A stretch of 64,000 bases of DNA. Origin: Clostridium acetobutylicum ATCC 824. GTDB taxonomy: Bacteria > Bacillota > Clostridia > Clostridiales > Clostridiaceae. Below the pieces are notes generated by a model. The model saw only the letters and a program-made list of their open reading frames with translations, ran no database searches and was not told the DNA's origin. The translations under genes and the position numbers were made by a program. The DNA lies in assembly GCF_000008765.1 (NCBI RefSeq), contig NC_003030.1, positions 468,001 through 532,000 on the forward strand. The letters are read 5' to 3'. Below, piece after piece: positions 18,326 to 27,447 of the stretch (the stretch's first letter is position 1; each line of letters opens with the position of its first letter).

Positions 18326-19156
18326 ATGAATAAGAAATTGAGTTTTGGTCAAAGGTATTCAAAGCTTAGAAGTGGTTACAAAATTGTGATTTGTTTTTTA
18401 CTCATCATGATAGCAATTATTCTTTTTGAGATATTGACGCATGGGTATAAAAGAAATTATGGAGGACAGTATCCACAAGAAGTAGCATTTATTTTAATTC
18501 CAATTATATTATGGAAGTATGTTGAAAAAAAATCTCTTCAAAGTATGGGATTTACTAAGGGAAAGGGTTCAATATTAAGTTTTGTATTAGGCCTGGTTTT
18601 TGGAGCAGTTTCTATGACTGCTGTTTTTATTCTACTATTGGCTACTAGGAACGCTGTGTTTTTAGGAAATATAATAAATCCTAATATTACCAATCAAACA
18701 TTAAAGGATTTAATATTATTTATTTTAGTGGGGTTTGCTGAAGAGATTTTTTTAAGGGGATATTGTTTAAGAAGTATTTCGGAAAGGAATAAAAAAATTA
18801 CAGCGGCAATAATAACATCTTTGTTATTTTCGGTACTTCATGCATTAAACCCAAATGTGACAGCTGTGTTTTTTGTTAATGTAGTTTTAATAGGAATGCT
18901 TTTTTCATACATGACTTTTAAATTTAATATATGGCTTCCAATAGGTTTCCATATTATGTGGGATTATTTTGAAGGTAACGTATGGGGATTTCCGGATAGT
19001 GGTATGATAGTTAAGGGAATTTACAACATAAAGATTTTAGGCAGCAATGTTATTAATGGTGGCTTAGTAGGACCAGAAGGAGGACTAATAGTAACGTTTA
19101 TTACGTTAGTTGGATTTCTTATTATATTTTTATCAAAGAATAATAAAGCTGCGTAA
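18326..19156 (+). CDS. CPBP-family intramembrane protease (CAAX-type)
   Basis: 276 residues from ATG 18326, with AAGGAG 9 bases upstream; the in-frame ATG at 18287 lies inside the kinase remnant and has no ribosome site. About eight membrane segments. CPBP motifs are present: EEIFLRGY (EExxxR), FSVLHAL (FxxxH) and GFHIMWDYF (HxxxD/N), so the active-site residues are intact. Family members process prenylated proteins or bacteriocins, or act as immunity proteins; no bacteriocin gene is seen here. A terminator follows directly. Confidence 0.88.
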   Translation: MNKKLSFGQRYSKLRSGYKIVICFLLIMIAIILFEILTHGYKRNYGGQYPQEVAFILIPIILWKYVEKKSLQSMGFTKGKGSILSFVLGLVFGAVSMTAVFILLLATRNAVFLGNIINPNITNQTLKDLILFILVGFAEEIFLRGYCLRSISERNKKITAAIITSLLFSVLHALNPNVTAVFFVNVVLIGMLFSYMTFKFNIWLPIGFHIMWDYFEGNVWGFPDSGMIVKGIYNIKILGSNVINGGLVGPEGGLIVTFITLVGFLIIFLSKNNKAA

Positions 19157-19158
19157 TA

Positions 19159-19192
19159 AAAAATGACGTTAAAAGTATATAACGTCATTTTT
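19159..19192. terminator. Bidirectional terminator
   Basis: A 13-bp perfect stem, AAAAATGACGTTA at 19159-19171 with 19180-19192, A/T flanks on both sides, between convergent genes. Confidence 0.88.
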
Positions 19193-19213
19193 ATAGTTAA
19201 ATAAATAGATAAT

Positions 19214-19762
19214 TTAATTTTGATCTAAAATTTTGTTTTTTCGTAAAATACTTATTATAATTACTGCTATGAGGCCTCCAATTAAGCCGGTTATTAACTG
19301 AGGAATAGTCATAGACTTAAGTAAAAGTTTGTTAAATAGATGACCTTTGTTTCCACTAGGTACAATATGTAACATACCTACTAACTTTGTAGCTGATACA
19401 TCTAAAAATGCAAACTTTAGAATAGCAGCAACTATAATTCCTATATAGCTTAAAATTATGTCTTTATTCTTAAGTAATCCGAAGCAAAGAATATAAATAG
19501 CATTTCCTATCATTACAAAAGGAATAAAAGGTCCGAGCATTGGATTTAGCTGTCCTAGTAAGGAGGCTAAAAGAGGTGTAAATACTCCCACCATTACTCC
19601 TAGACCAGTTCCACAAATGAAAGCAGATAATATTAATATGGCATTTACAGCAGGTCCAACAAATACCTGACTATCTGGAAAGTTTTTACCTATAAATTGA
19701 AATACAATTGCAATTGCAAGAAGTAGAGCTGCTCTTGCTAGTTTTTTAGTATCATGACTCAT
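19214..19762 (-). CDS. ECF transporter substrate-binding (S) component
   Basis: 182 residues, about five or six membrane segments, with the N-terminal (K)LARAALLLAIAIVFQF helix typical of S components and a GxGxxVGVFTPLLASLLGQLNP loop. S components capture a vitamin or metal and dock with a shared EcfAAT module, which is not encoded here. The substrate is not clear and no riboswitch was seen in the 54-base leader. AGGAGG precedes the ATG. Confidence 0.8.
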   Translation of the reverse strand: MSHDTKKLARAALLLAIAIVFQFIGKNFPDSQVFVGPAVNAILILSAFICGTGLGVMVGVFTPLLASLLGQLNPMLGPFIPFVMIGNAIYILCFGLLKNKDIILSYIGIIVAAILKFAFLDVSATKLVGMLHIVPSGNKGHLFNKLLLKSMTIPQLITGLIGGLIAVIIISILRKNKILDQN

Positions 19763-19822
19763 ATAAATCCTCCTATAATAAATATTATATAATAATTAAT
19801 ATTCAGAATTATGTCCTATATA

Positions 19823-19851
19823 ATTATAACAATTAGTAAAGCTTTTTTCAA
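19823..19851 (-). promoter_or_regulatory. Promoter of the ECF S-component gene
   Basis: On the minus strand TTGAAA (19851-19846), a 17-base spacer and TATAAT (19828-19823). It is back-to-back with the sucrose promoter. Confidence 0.75.
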
Positions 19852-19870
19852 AATAAATATAATTTTCTTG

Positions 19871-19899
19871 TTGACAAAAATTTATGAAAATGTTATCAT
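19871..19899 (+). promoter_or_regulatory. Promoter of the sucrose antiterminator gene
   Basis: TTGACA (19871-19876), 17-base spacer, TATCAT (19894-19899). Transcription should begin near 19906, just before the RAT hairpin. Confidence 0.85.
19885..19898 (+). promoter_or_regulatory. cre-like CcpA site overlapping the -10 box
   Basis: TGAAAATGTTATCA matches the consensus TGWAANCGNTNWCA at 13 of 14 positions (T for C in the centre). Its overlap with the -10 box fits catabolite repression. Confidence 0.55.
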
Positions 19900-19920
19900 T
19901 AGTTCATAGTATTGAATACA

Positions 19921-19949
19921 GGGATTGTTACTGTTAAGCAGGCAAAACC
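19921..19949 (+). promoter_or_regulatory. RAT (ribonucleic antiterminator) 1
   Basis: GGATTGTTACTG, a short apex and GCAGGCAAAACC reproduce the SacT/LicT-type RAT. Its last six bases are also the first bases of the terminator stem, so binding of the antiterminator excludes termination. Confidence 0.9.
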
Positions 19950-20000
19950 CAGATTAAAGTAAATGAAGTAATCATATCGTTTATTTTAATTTGGGTTTTT
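19944..20000 (+). terminator. Conditional terminator in the sucrose leader
   Basis: A 20-bp stem (19944-19963 / 19980-19999) with two G-U pairs, then T's. It overlaps RAT 1 by six bases. Confidence 0.9.
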
Positions 20001-20037
20001 ATTTATTGGTGTCTTTTTAATAATGGAGTGATATCAT

Positions 20038-20886
20038 ATGGTTATAAAAAAAATACTAAATAATAGTGCAGTTACGACAATAGATGATGCTACAAGAATT
20101 GAAAAAGTCATTATGGGAAAAGGAATCGCTTTTCAAAAGAAACCAGGAGATATACTAAACGAAGAAAAAATAGAAAAAATCTTCTCCATAGAAAACCAAA
20201 ATGAAAATTTAAAGTTTCAAAGCCTTATTAGCGAAATACCAATAGAGCACATTAAAGTATCAGAAAACATCATAAGTTATGCAAAAAGAAAGCTTGATGT
20301 AAAATTTGACGAGCATATATATATATCACTTACAGACCATCTATCTTTTGCATTTAGGAGATATAGTAAGGGTATAAAAATAAAGAATAATATGTTATGG
20401 GACATAAAGAGAATTTATAAAAAAGAGTATAACATAGGTATGTGGGCTGTTGAGTATATAAAAGGTGAGCTTGGCATAAAAATGGACGAAGATGAGGCTG
20501 GTTTTATAGCACTTCACATAATAGATGCTTCACTAAATGAATCGATGGATAATACTATCAATATAACTGAGATAATAGATGGCATTTTGAACATAATAAA
20601 GTATTTCTTTTCTATAGAATTTAATGAAGATGATATGTCTTATGATAGGTTATTAACTCATTTGAAGTATTTTGCCCAAAGAGTTGTTTCTAGAAAAAAT
20701 GCAATAGATGAAGAAGAAAAGAGTTTTCTTGAAATTGTAAAAACAAATTATAAAGAAGCATATAGATGTGTAGGTAAAATTAAAAGTTTTATAGAGAAAA
20801 ACTATGATTACGAGGTTAAGGGAGGAGAGATCGTTTATCTTACCCTTCATGTACAAAGAGTTATATCAAGTTTAAGAGATAAGTAA
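20038..20886 (+). CDS. scrT: BglG/SacT-family transcriptional antiterminator of sucrose genes
   Basis: 282 residues: an RNA-binding CAT domain (1-55; IKKILNNSAVTTID, VIMGKGIAFQKKPGD) followed by two PRD domains (about 66-170 and 175-280). The regulatory His residues targeted by PTS phosphorylation are visible in LTDHLSFAF, ALHIIDA, LLTHLKYFAQR and LTLHVQR. It binds RAT hairpins and prevents termination when sucrose is transported. Here it is preceded by its own RAT and cre-like site and followed by a second RAT before scrA, so it controls itself and the transporter operon. I give scrT by analogy to the C. acetobutylicum system. Confidence 0.92.
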   Translation: MVIKKILNNSAVTTIDDATRIEKVIMGKGIAFQKKPGDILNEEKIEKIFSIENQNENLKFQSLISEIPIEHIKVSENIISYAKRKLDVKFDEHIYISLTDHLSFAFRRYSKGIKIKNNMLWDIKRIYKKEYNIGMWAVEYIKGELGIKMDEDEAGFIALHIIDASLNESMDNTINITEIIDGILNIIKYFFSIEFNEDDMSYDRLLTHLKYFAQRVVSRKNAIDEEEKSFLEIVKTNYKEAYRCVGKIKSFIEKNYDYEVKGGEIVYLTLHVQRVISSLRDK

Positions 20887-20898
20887 ATTTAATATCGA

Positions 20899-20940
20899 GG
20901 ATTGTTACTTTTTAGAATTTATTTCTGTTAAGGCAATACC
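20899..20940 (+). promoter_or_regulatory. RAT 2, with an enlarged apex
   Basis: GGATTGTTACT and AGGCAATACC are the two RAT halves, but 21 bases separate them instead of about 8. The 3' half overlaps the terminator stem that follows. Confidence 0.7.
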
Positions 20941-20987
20941 TAAATTAAGTGGTTTAGTTGAGCCATTTAGTTTAGGTATTTTTTTTG
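20935..20987 (+). terminator. Conditional terminator before scrA
   Basis: A 20-bp stem with three G-U pairs (20935-20954 / 20961-20980) followed by seven more T's. It overlaps the 3' half of RAT 2. Confidence 0.88.
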
Positions 20988-21026
20988 TAAATTTAAGATA
21001 AAACATAAAATTAGGAGGGAAAATAT

Positions 21027-22910
21027 ATGGATTATAACAAAACAGCAAAAGATATACTAAAGCTTTTGGGTGGAGAAAAAAATGTTATGAGTGCAGCTCA
21101 TTGTGCTACAAGACTTAGACTTGTATTAAAAAATGAAAAAGAAGCTAGGACTAAGGAAATAGAAAAGCTAGATGGGGTTAAGGGAGTATTTTCTAGTTCA
21201 GGTCAATATCAAATAATAATAGGTCAAGGAAGCGTTAATAAGGTATACAAAGCTTTTGTTGAAGGTACAGGTATATCAGAGTCAAGTTTAAGCGATACAA
21301 AAAAAGCAGCTATGAAAAACATGAATTTATTTGAGAGATTTGCCAGAATGCTTTCAAACATATTTGTACCAATTATACCAGCTATAGTTGCAAGTGGTCT
21401 TTTAATGGGTTTACTTGGAATGCTAGATGCTTTTCATTTAGTAAATTCTAAAAGTGGTTTGTATGTTATTTTAAATATGTTTTCAAATGCAGCGTTTCAA
21501 TTTTTACCGATGATAATTGCATTTAGTGCGGCAAGAGAATTTAAAACAAACCCATATTTAGCTGCAGCACTAGGTGCTATAATGATACATCCAGATCTTC
21601 AAAATGCTTGGACATTAGGAGAAGGTATTAAGCATACAATAAATATTTTTGGACTTAACATAGGAATGGTTGGTTATCAAGGAACAGTACTGCCTATACT
21701 TATATCTGTATGGGTTATGAGTTACATTGAAAAAGGACTTAGAAAAATAGTTCCAGAAGCATTAGATATTTTATTAACTCCGTTTTTAACTTTAATGATA
21801 ACAGGCTTCTTTGCAATGGTTGTTATAGGACCAGGAGGAAGATTTGTAGGTGATGAGATATCATTAGGACTTCAAACTTTATATAATACAACGGGTTTCT
21901 TCTCAGGAGTATTATTTGGTGGACTATATTCATTAATTGTTATAACTGGAATTCATCACAGTTTTCATGCTATTGAGGCAGGACTTCTTGCAAACCCTGC
22001 AATACACAAGAACTTCCTTTTACCAATATGGTCTATGGCAAATGTAGCTCAAGGAGGAGCTGCTCTTGCAGTTTACTTTAAAACTAGAGATAAGAAAATG
22101 AAATCAATAGCAGCACCAGCGTCCTTCTCTTGCCTTTTAGGTATAACAGAGCCAGCAATTTTTGGTGTTAACCTTAGATATACTAAGCCTTTTATTGCAG
22201 GAGCACTAGGAGGAGCAATAGGCGGAGGTTATATAGTATTCACTAAAGTAGCAATGACAGCTGTTGGCGTAACAGGAATACCAGGTATTGCAATAGTAAA
22301 ACAAGGTTCTTTCTTAAATTATATTATAGCCATGATTTTAGCTTTTGGTGGAGCGTTTATAATAGCTATGGTTCTTGGAATAAAGGAAGAAATTACAGAA
22401 GAGGATTTAAACAAGGAAACTGTTAATAAAGATATAAAAGTAGAAGAGGTAGAAAGTGTAGTATCACCTGTTAATGGAAAAGTAGTTTTACTTAAAAATG
22501 TTCCAGATAAGACTTTTGCAGAAGGTTTAATTGGCGATGGAATTGGAGTAGATCCAGAGGATGGAGAAGTTGTTTCACCAATAGATGGAACTGTGGTTCA
22601 TGTATTTGAAACTAAGCATGCTATTGCTATGAAAAGTAAAAATGGAGTTGAAATGCTTATTCATATAGGTATAGATACTGTTAAGATGGAAGGTAACGGG
22701 TTTAAGAGCTTTATTAACGATGGTGAAGAGGTTAAAAAAGGTGATAAATTAATTCAGTTTGATCTTGATTTAGTAAAGGAGAAGGCTGTATCACCAATAG
22801 TGCTAACCATAGTGACAAATCATGAGGATATGGGATTTGTAAATAGCGAAAAAATAGATGGAAAACAATTAAGACAGAAGGACGAAATTTTAAAGATTGG
22901 AATAAAGTAA
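21027..22910 (+). CDS. scrA: Sucrose-type PTS transporter EIIBCA
   Basis: 627 residues in the order EIIB (about 1-85; phospho-Cys C26 in AAHCATRLRL), EIIC (about 105-460; about ten membrane segments, HHSFHAIEAGLL loop) and EIIA of the glucose family (about 475-627; second His in LIHIGIDTVKMEG near residue 545 is the phosphorylation site). It imports and phosphorylates sucrose. Many sucrose EII proteins lack EIIA and borrow one; this one carries its own. AGGAGGG lies before the ATG. Substrate is assigned from the hydrolase and fructokinase that follow. Confidence 0.93.
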   Translation: MDYNKTAKDILKLLGGEKNVMSAAHCATRLRLVLKNEKEARTKEIEKLDGVKGVFSSSGQYQIIIGQGSVNKVYKAFVEGTGISESSLSDTKKAAMKNMNLFERFARMLSNIFVPIIPAIVASGLLMGLLGMLDAFHLVNSKSGLYVILNMFSNAAFQFLPMIIAFSAAREFKTNPYLAAALGAIMIHPDLQNAWTLGEGIKHTINIFGLNIGMVGYQGTVLPILISVWVMSYIEKGLRKIVPEALDILLTPFLTLMITGFFAMVVIGPGGRFVGDEISLGLQTLYNTTGFFSGVLFGGLYSLIVITGIHHSFHAIEAGLLANPAIHKNFLLPIWSMANVAQGGAALAVYFKTRDKKMKSIAAPASFSCLLGITEPAIFGVNLRYTKPFIAGALGGAIGGGYIVFTKVAMTAVGVTGIPGIAIVKQGSFLNYIIAMILAFGGAFIIAMVLGIKEEITEEDLNKETVNKDIKVEEVESVVSPVNGKVVLLKNVPDKTFAEGLIGDGIGVDPEDGEVVSPIDGTVVHVFETKHAIAMKSKNGVEMLIHIGIDTVKMEGNGFKSFINDGEEVKKGDKLIQFDLDLVKEKAVSPIVLTIVTNHEDMGFVNSEKIDGKQLRQKDEILKIGIK

Positions 22911-22923
22911 ATATTCTTAAAGG

Positions 22924-22954
22924 GTACACCACAAATTAAATTGTTGTGGTGTAC
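22924..22954 (+). terminator. Intercistronic hairpin between scrA and scrK
   Basis: An 11-bp perfect stem GTACACCACAA (22924-22934) / TTGTGGTGTAC (22944-22954) followed by only three T's. Probably a processing or attenuation point rather than a full terminator. Confidence 0.6.
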
Positions 22955-22985
22955 TTTAATAAATATTTGAGAGGAGTATTAAGAT

Positions 22986-23936
22986 ATGAATAATGTTTTA
23001 TGTATAGGAGAACTTTTAATCGATTTTATATGTTCTGATATAGATACAACTCTTTCTAAAGGAGAAAACTTTAAGAAGAAGGCAGGAGGGGCACCTGCAA
23101 ATGTAACGGCAGCAATTTCAAAGCTTGGAGGAAGTGCGTCTTTTTTAGGTAAGGTTGGGAATGATCCCTTTGGACATTTTTTGAAAGAGACTTTAGATGA
23201 AGTTAAGGTAGATACATCAATGCTTATTATGGATAACAACTCAAGTACTACTCTTGCATTTGTGTCACTTCAGGCAAATGGTGAAAGAGATTTTGTCTTT
23301 AATAGGGGAGCAGATGGTCTTTTAAGATATGATGAAATAAATTTAGATAAAGTTTACTCAAATAAAATAATTCACTTTGGTTCCGCAACTGCTTTATTAG
23401 GTGGAGAAATGACAGACACTTACTTAAAGATAATGGAGGAAGCGAAGAAAAGGGGAATAATTATATCCTTTGATCCAAACTACAGAGATAATCTTTGGGA
23501 AAACAGAACAGAAGAGTTTATAGCTATTTCACGTAAGTGCATTGAACTTGCTGATTTTGTGAAATTAAGTGACGAGGAATTAAAAATTATATCTGGAGAG
23601 AAAAATATAAAAAATGGAGTAAAGCTTTTAGCTTCAAATAACAAGGTTATTGCTGTAACTTTAGGAAAAGAGGGTACTATGATTTCAAATGGAGAAGAAG
23701 TTGAAATCATAGAGAGTATAAAAATAAAATCTATAGATTCTACCGGAGCAGGAGATGCATTTGTGGGAGCATTTCTTTATAAATTGTCAGAGGCATTAGA
23801 GGCAAGAGATATTTTAAGTGACTTTAATAAAATCAAGGAAAATGTTCGCTTTGCAAATAAGGTTGGTGCAATTGTGTGTACAAAGCTTGGTGCTATAAGT
23901 TCTCTTCCTAGTTTAAGTGAAGTTGAAGGTGATTAG
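22986..23936 (+). CDS. scrK: Fructokinase (PfkB/ribokinase family)
   Basis: 316 residues. PfkB signatures: GGAPANVTAAISKLGG near residue 35 and DSTGAGDAFVGAF near residue 255 with the catalytic Asp in GAGD. It phosphorylates the fructose released when sucrose-6-phosphate is hydrolysed. GAGGAG precedes the ATG and the stop codon abuts the scrB start, so the two are translationally coupled. Confidence 0.93.
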   Translation: MNNVLCIGELLIDFICSDIDTTLSKGENFKKKAGGAPANVTAAISKLGGSASFLGKVGNDPFGHFLKETLDEVKVDTSMLIMDNNSSTTLAFVSLQANGERDFVFNRGADGLLRYDEINLDKVYSNKIIHFGSATALLGGEMTDTYLKIMEEAKKRGIIISFDPNYRDNLWENRTEEFIAISRKCIELADFVKLSDEELKIISGEKNIKNGVKLLASNNKVIAVTLGKEGTMISNGEEVEIIESIKIKSIDSTGAGDAFVGAFLYKLSEALEARDILSDFNKIKENVRFANKVGAIVCTKLGAISSLPSLSEVEGD

Positions 23937-25409
23937 ATGAATAGCTTGGAATTTATAAAGAAGGTAAGTTACATTGAAGAAAAATATAGGGATAAAGTAG
24001 AGAAGGATTATTACAGACAAAATTATCATCTTATGCCTAAGGTGGGTTTTATGAACGATCCTAACGGATTAATAGAGATAAATGGTGAGTATCATGTGTT
24101 TTATCAGTATAATCCTTTTTATCCAGATGAAAAACATGTTTGTTGGGGGCACTTTAGAAGCAAGGATTTAATTACATGGGAGTGTTTGCCGGTAGCTTTA
24201 AGCCCTCTAGAATGGTATGACAGTCATGGTTGCTACTCAGGGAGTGCTGTGAATAAGGGTGGAAAGCTTGTTTTAATGTATACTGGAAATGTAAAAGATA
24301 GTAAGGGGGAAAGGGAAACCTACCAGTGTCTTGCAGAAAGCAGCGATGGTGTTGAGTTTAAGAAGCCTTATATCAATCCAGTAATAAAAAATCAGCATGA
24401 AGGCTATACTAGGCATTTTAGAGATCCAAAGGTTTGGAAACATAATGATAAATGGTATATGGTGCTAGGGGCTCAAAGAGAAGAAGAAAAAGGAAGTACT
24501 GTTTTATACTGCTCTGATGATTTACAAAATTGGAGTATAGTTCATGAAATATTGGGCTCTAATTTAAGTAAATTTGATTTTCTAGGGTATATGTGGGAAT
24601 GCCCTAATTTATTTACTTTAGATAATAAGGATGTTTTATTATTTTGTCCACAGGGAGTGGATAAACAAGGGGATTTATATAATAATATATATCAATGTGG
24701 ATACGTTTTAGGAAGTCTTAATTATGAGACAGGAGAGTTTTCTTGTGGTGATTTTTTAGAATTAGATCGTGGTTTCGAATTTTATGCACCTCAAGTGATG
24801 AAGACTAGTGATGGAAGAACACTTCTTTTAGGTTGGATGGGGTTGCCTGACAGAGAAGTTAGTCCAACAATTGATAATAGATGGCTTCATTGTTTGACTA
24901 TTATAAGAGAGCTTAAAATGAAAGACAACAAAGTAGTGCAAAAACCTTTAAGAGAGCTAAAAAGGCTAAGAAAAGGAAAGGTTGAGTACAAGAATAAAAT
25001 AATAAAGGATACTGAAACAAAACTAGATGGTATAAATGGAGATAGTTTTGAACTCAAATGCAAATTTGAATTTGATAAGGTTAATCAATTTGGAATAAAA
25101 ATGAGGTATAATAGTCATAAAGATGAAGAAATTTTGATGTTTTATGATGCTATAAATGAAAAAATAGTTTTTGATAGAAGCAAGGATGGATTTCATAAAG
25201 AAGCTGATGCAGAAAGAAAATGCTTTATAAAAAATAATGGCAAAGTAAAAATGCACATATTTATGGACAAATCTTCTGTTGAAATATTTATAAATGATGG
25301 TGAAGAGACTTTTACTTCAAGAATATATCCAAGTAAAGATAGCAAAGATATTGTATTTTATTCAAAGGGTGGAGAAGTTAGACTTAGTGTAGATCACTGG
25401 CAAATATAA
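23937..25409 (+). CDS. scrB: Sucrose-6-phosphate hydrolase (GH32)
   Basis: 490 residues, intracellular (no signal peptide). GH32 motifs: MNDPNG (nucleophile Asp) near residue 40, FRDPKVW (transition-state Asp) near 163 and WECPNLF (acid/base Glu) near 220, in a five-blade propeller, with a C-terminal beta-sandwich (about 345-490). It splits sucrose-6-phosphate into glucose-6-phosphate and fructose. The start lies directly after the scrK stop. Confidence 0.95.
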   Translation: MNSLEFIKKVSYIEEKYRDKVEKDYYRQNYHLMPKVGFMNDPNGLIEINGEYHVFYQYNPFYPDEKHVCWGHFRSKDLITWECLPVALSPLEWYDSHGCYSGSAVNKGGKLVLMYTGNVKDSKGERETYQCLAESSDGVEFKKPYINPVIKNQHEGYTRHFRDPKVWKHNDKWYMVLGAQREEEKGSTVLYCSDDLQNWSIVHEILGSNLSKFDFLGYMWECPNLFTLDNKDVLLFCPQGVDKQGDLYNNIYQCGYVLGSLNYETGEFSCGDFLELDRGFEFYAPQVMKTSDGRTLLLGWMGLPDREVSPTIDNRWLHCLTIIRELKMKDNKVVQKPLRELKRLRKGKVEYKNKIIKDTETKLDGINGDSFELKCKFEFDKVNQFGIKMRYNSHKDEEILMFYDAINEKIVFDRSKDGFHKEADAERKCFIKNNGKVKMHIFMDKSSVEIFINDGEETFTSRIYPSKDSKDIVFYSKGGEVRLSVDHWQI

Positions 25410-25489
25410 TATACTATCAGCATAAAGCAATATAAGACAGGATAAATTACTGGATATTTCCTATAATTATGTTGAAAGGAAGATGGTAT

Positions 25490-26356
25490 ATGAACTGGAT
25501 AGGCGATATGAATAATGCACTTAGATATGTTGAGGAAAACCTCGAAAGAAATATTGAATCAGGAGAAGTGGCAAATGCTGCTCATATGTCAAAGTTTTAT
25601 TTTTTAAGGATATTTAAAATTTTGACAGGGATGACCCTCGGGGACTATATAAGAGAAAGAAAGCTAAGCTTAGCAACTAAGGATATAGTGTCCACTAATC
25701 AAAAAATAATAGATATATCCTATAAATATGGGTATGAGACGCCGGAAGCCTTTACAAAGGCATTTAAAAGACTTAATGGAATATCGCCAACAGAGGCTAG
25801 AAAAAGTAAAAATAATTTGAAAGCTATACCACCGCTATCCTTTCAAGTAATTGTAAAGGGAGAAGAAAACATGAATTATAAGATTGAAACTAAAAAAAGC
25901 TTTAAAATAGCGGGGGTTTCTAAGAGAATCTCCACTAAAGAAGGTAACAACTTTAAGATAATACCTGAGTTTTGGGATGAGGTAAAAAAAAGTGGACAGT
26001 GTGAAATTATTGAAAAAAACGCAGGAAAGTTAGGTGTCATGGGAGTCTGCACTAATTTTGATTGTGAGTATCAAGAGTTTGATTATCTAATAGCAGTTGA
26101 AGGAGATAAGATAGAGGGTTTAGATAATTATGTAGTTATTGAAGTGCCTGAATTATCATTTGCAGTATTTGAAAGTATAGGACCAATGCCTGATGCCCTT
26201 CAAGATGTAACCAGAAGGATATTTTCAGAGTGGTTTCCAGCTACAAAGTATGAAGAAGCAGAAGGACCTGAAATTGAAGTTTATCTTCCAGGAAATCCAC
26301 AGGATAAAGATTATAGAGCAGAAATATGGGTTCCGGTGGTAGAAAAAAGAAAATAG
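25490..26356 (+). CDS. AraC-family regulator with GyrI-like effector domain
   Basis: 288 residues from ATG 25490, with AAAGGAAG 7 bases before it; an in-frame ATG at 25469 has no site. Two AraC-type helix-turn-helix units occupy about 5-105 (SKFYFLRIFKILTGMTLGDYIRERKL and IIDISYKYGYETPEAFTKAFKRLNGISP). A GyrI/BmrR-like small-molecule-binding domain fills about 130-288. Such proteins often respond to drugs or hydrophobic cations. It is followed by its own terminator and faces the ugp-like operon, but no link to it is shown. Confidence 0.88.
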   Translation: MNWIGDMNNALRYVEENLERNIESGEVANAAHMSKFYFLRIFKILTGMTLGDYIRERKLSLATKDIVSTNQKIIDISYKYGYETPEAFTKAFKRLNGISPTEARKSKNNLKAIPPLSFQVIVKGEENMNYKIETKKSFKIAGVSKRISTKEGNNFKIIPEFWDEVKKSGQCEIIEKNAGKLGVMGVCTNFDCEYQEFDYLIAVEGDKIEGLDNYVVIEVPELSFAVFESIGPMPDALQDVTRRIFSEWFPATKYEEAEGPEIEVYLPGNPQDKDYRAEIWVPVVEKRK

Positions 26357-26362
26357 TAATAA

Positions 26363-26407
26363 AAAAGTTCACAGGTGGATTAAAGTCCTATTTGTGGGCT
26401 TTTTTTT
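26363..26407 (+). terminator. Terminator after the AraC-family gene
   Basis: An 11-bp stem with two G-U pairs (26363-26373 / 26393-26403) running into TTTTTTT. Confidence 0.82.
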
Positions 26408-26412
26408 ATATT

Positions 26413-26429
26413 TTAACATCGTCTTAACT
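26413..26429 (+). promoter_or_regulatory. PhoP-like direct repeats upstream of the ugp-like operon
   Basis: TTAACA (26413-26418), 5 bases, TTAACT (26424-26429): the 11-bp spacing of Bacillus-type PhoP boxes. A -10-like TATAGT lies at 26460-26465 without a good -35, as expected for an activated promoter. Confidence 0.5.
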
Positions 26430-26510
26430 TTAGACAGTACAAATTTAATAATTATTAAGTATAGTTTGTAATAGCTTTTGTAGCAAATATGTTTTTAGGA
26501 GGTATAGAAT

Positions 26511-27425
26511 TTGCAAAGAGTTCAAAAACAAGTCCTTAAAAGAGAACGCATATTGGGGAATAAGTTTTCTCTTACTAGTGGCAAAGAGGCATTTTTGTAT
26601 ATGCTTCCATGCCTAATTATATTTTTAGCATTCACGTACTATCCATTTTTTAAAACTATATACTTGAGTTTTTTTAATATGAATGCGGAAGGCAAAATAG
26701 CAGGTTTTGCGGGGATTTCAAATTATTTAAATTTGATAAAGTCTGAAAGTTTTTTAAACACTTTGGTTGTGACATTTAAGTTTGTACTCATGACTGTAGT
26801 ACCATCAATTTTTATAGGGCTACTTATGGCATTGATAACAAACAATAAGTTAAAGTTTAAAGGCCTATTTACAACGATGTATGCTATGCCTATGGCTGTG
26901 TCATCGTCATCCGCTGCAATAATATGGCTTTTACTTTTCAATCCAAGCATAGGAATGATAAATTATCTTTTGCGCTTAAAAATAAATTGGTTTACCAGTT
27001 CAGCATGGGGAATTGTTGCTCTGACAATTGTAAATGTATGGTTGAATGCTGGAGTGAATTATATATTTATAAATGCTGGACTTAAAAATATTCCTAAAGA
27101 ATTATATGAGAGTGCATATGTTGACGGAGCGGGGTATTTTACCATATTAAAAAAGATAATAATTCCTTGTCTTTCTCCAACTCTTTTCTTTGTTACTGTA
27201 ATAACAGTAATAAATACATTTCAAACCTTTGGTACAGTAAATATAATGACATCGGGAGGACCTTCAGAGTCTACCAATCTTATTGTATTTTCAATATATA
27301 GAAACGCTTTTTTTAATAACAAGCTTGGCACTGCTAGTGCTGAATCAGTAATATTGTTTTTGATAATGTTGGCAGTAACTTTATTTCAGTTTAAGTATGA
27401 GAAAAGTAAGGTGTTTTATAATTAG
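26511..27425 (+). CDS. ugpA: ABC transporter permease, UgpA-like
   Basis: 304 residues, six membrane segments, with the MalF/UgpA-type EAA loop (YESAYVDGAGYFTILKKIIIP) near residue 200. TTG start, AGGAGG 8 bases upstream. It forms the channel with the next permease for a carbohydrate-type (CUT1) importer. The presence of a glycerophosphodiesterase at the end of the operon points to glycerol-3-phosphate or glycerophosphodiesters as substrate. Confidence 0.87.
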   Translation: MQRVQKQVLKRERILGNKFSLTSGKEAFLYMLPCLIIFLAFTYYPFFKTIYLSFFNMNAEGKIAGFAGISNYLNLIKSESFLNTLVVTFKFVLMTVVPSIFIGLLMALITNNKLKFKGLFTTMYAMPMAVSSSSAAIIWLLLFNPSIGMINYLLRLKINWFTSSAWGIVALTIVNVWLNAGVNYIFINAGLKNIPKELYESAYVDGAGYFTILKKIIIPCLSPTLFFVTVITVINTFQTFGTVNIMTSGGPSESTNLIVFSIYRNAFFNNKLGTASAESVILFLIMLAVTLFQFKYEKSKVFYN

Positions 27426-27447
27426 CAAGTTTGGAGAGGATAGTTTT

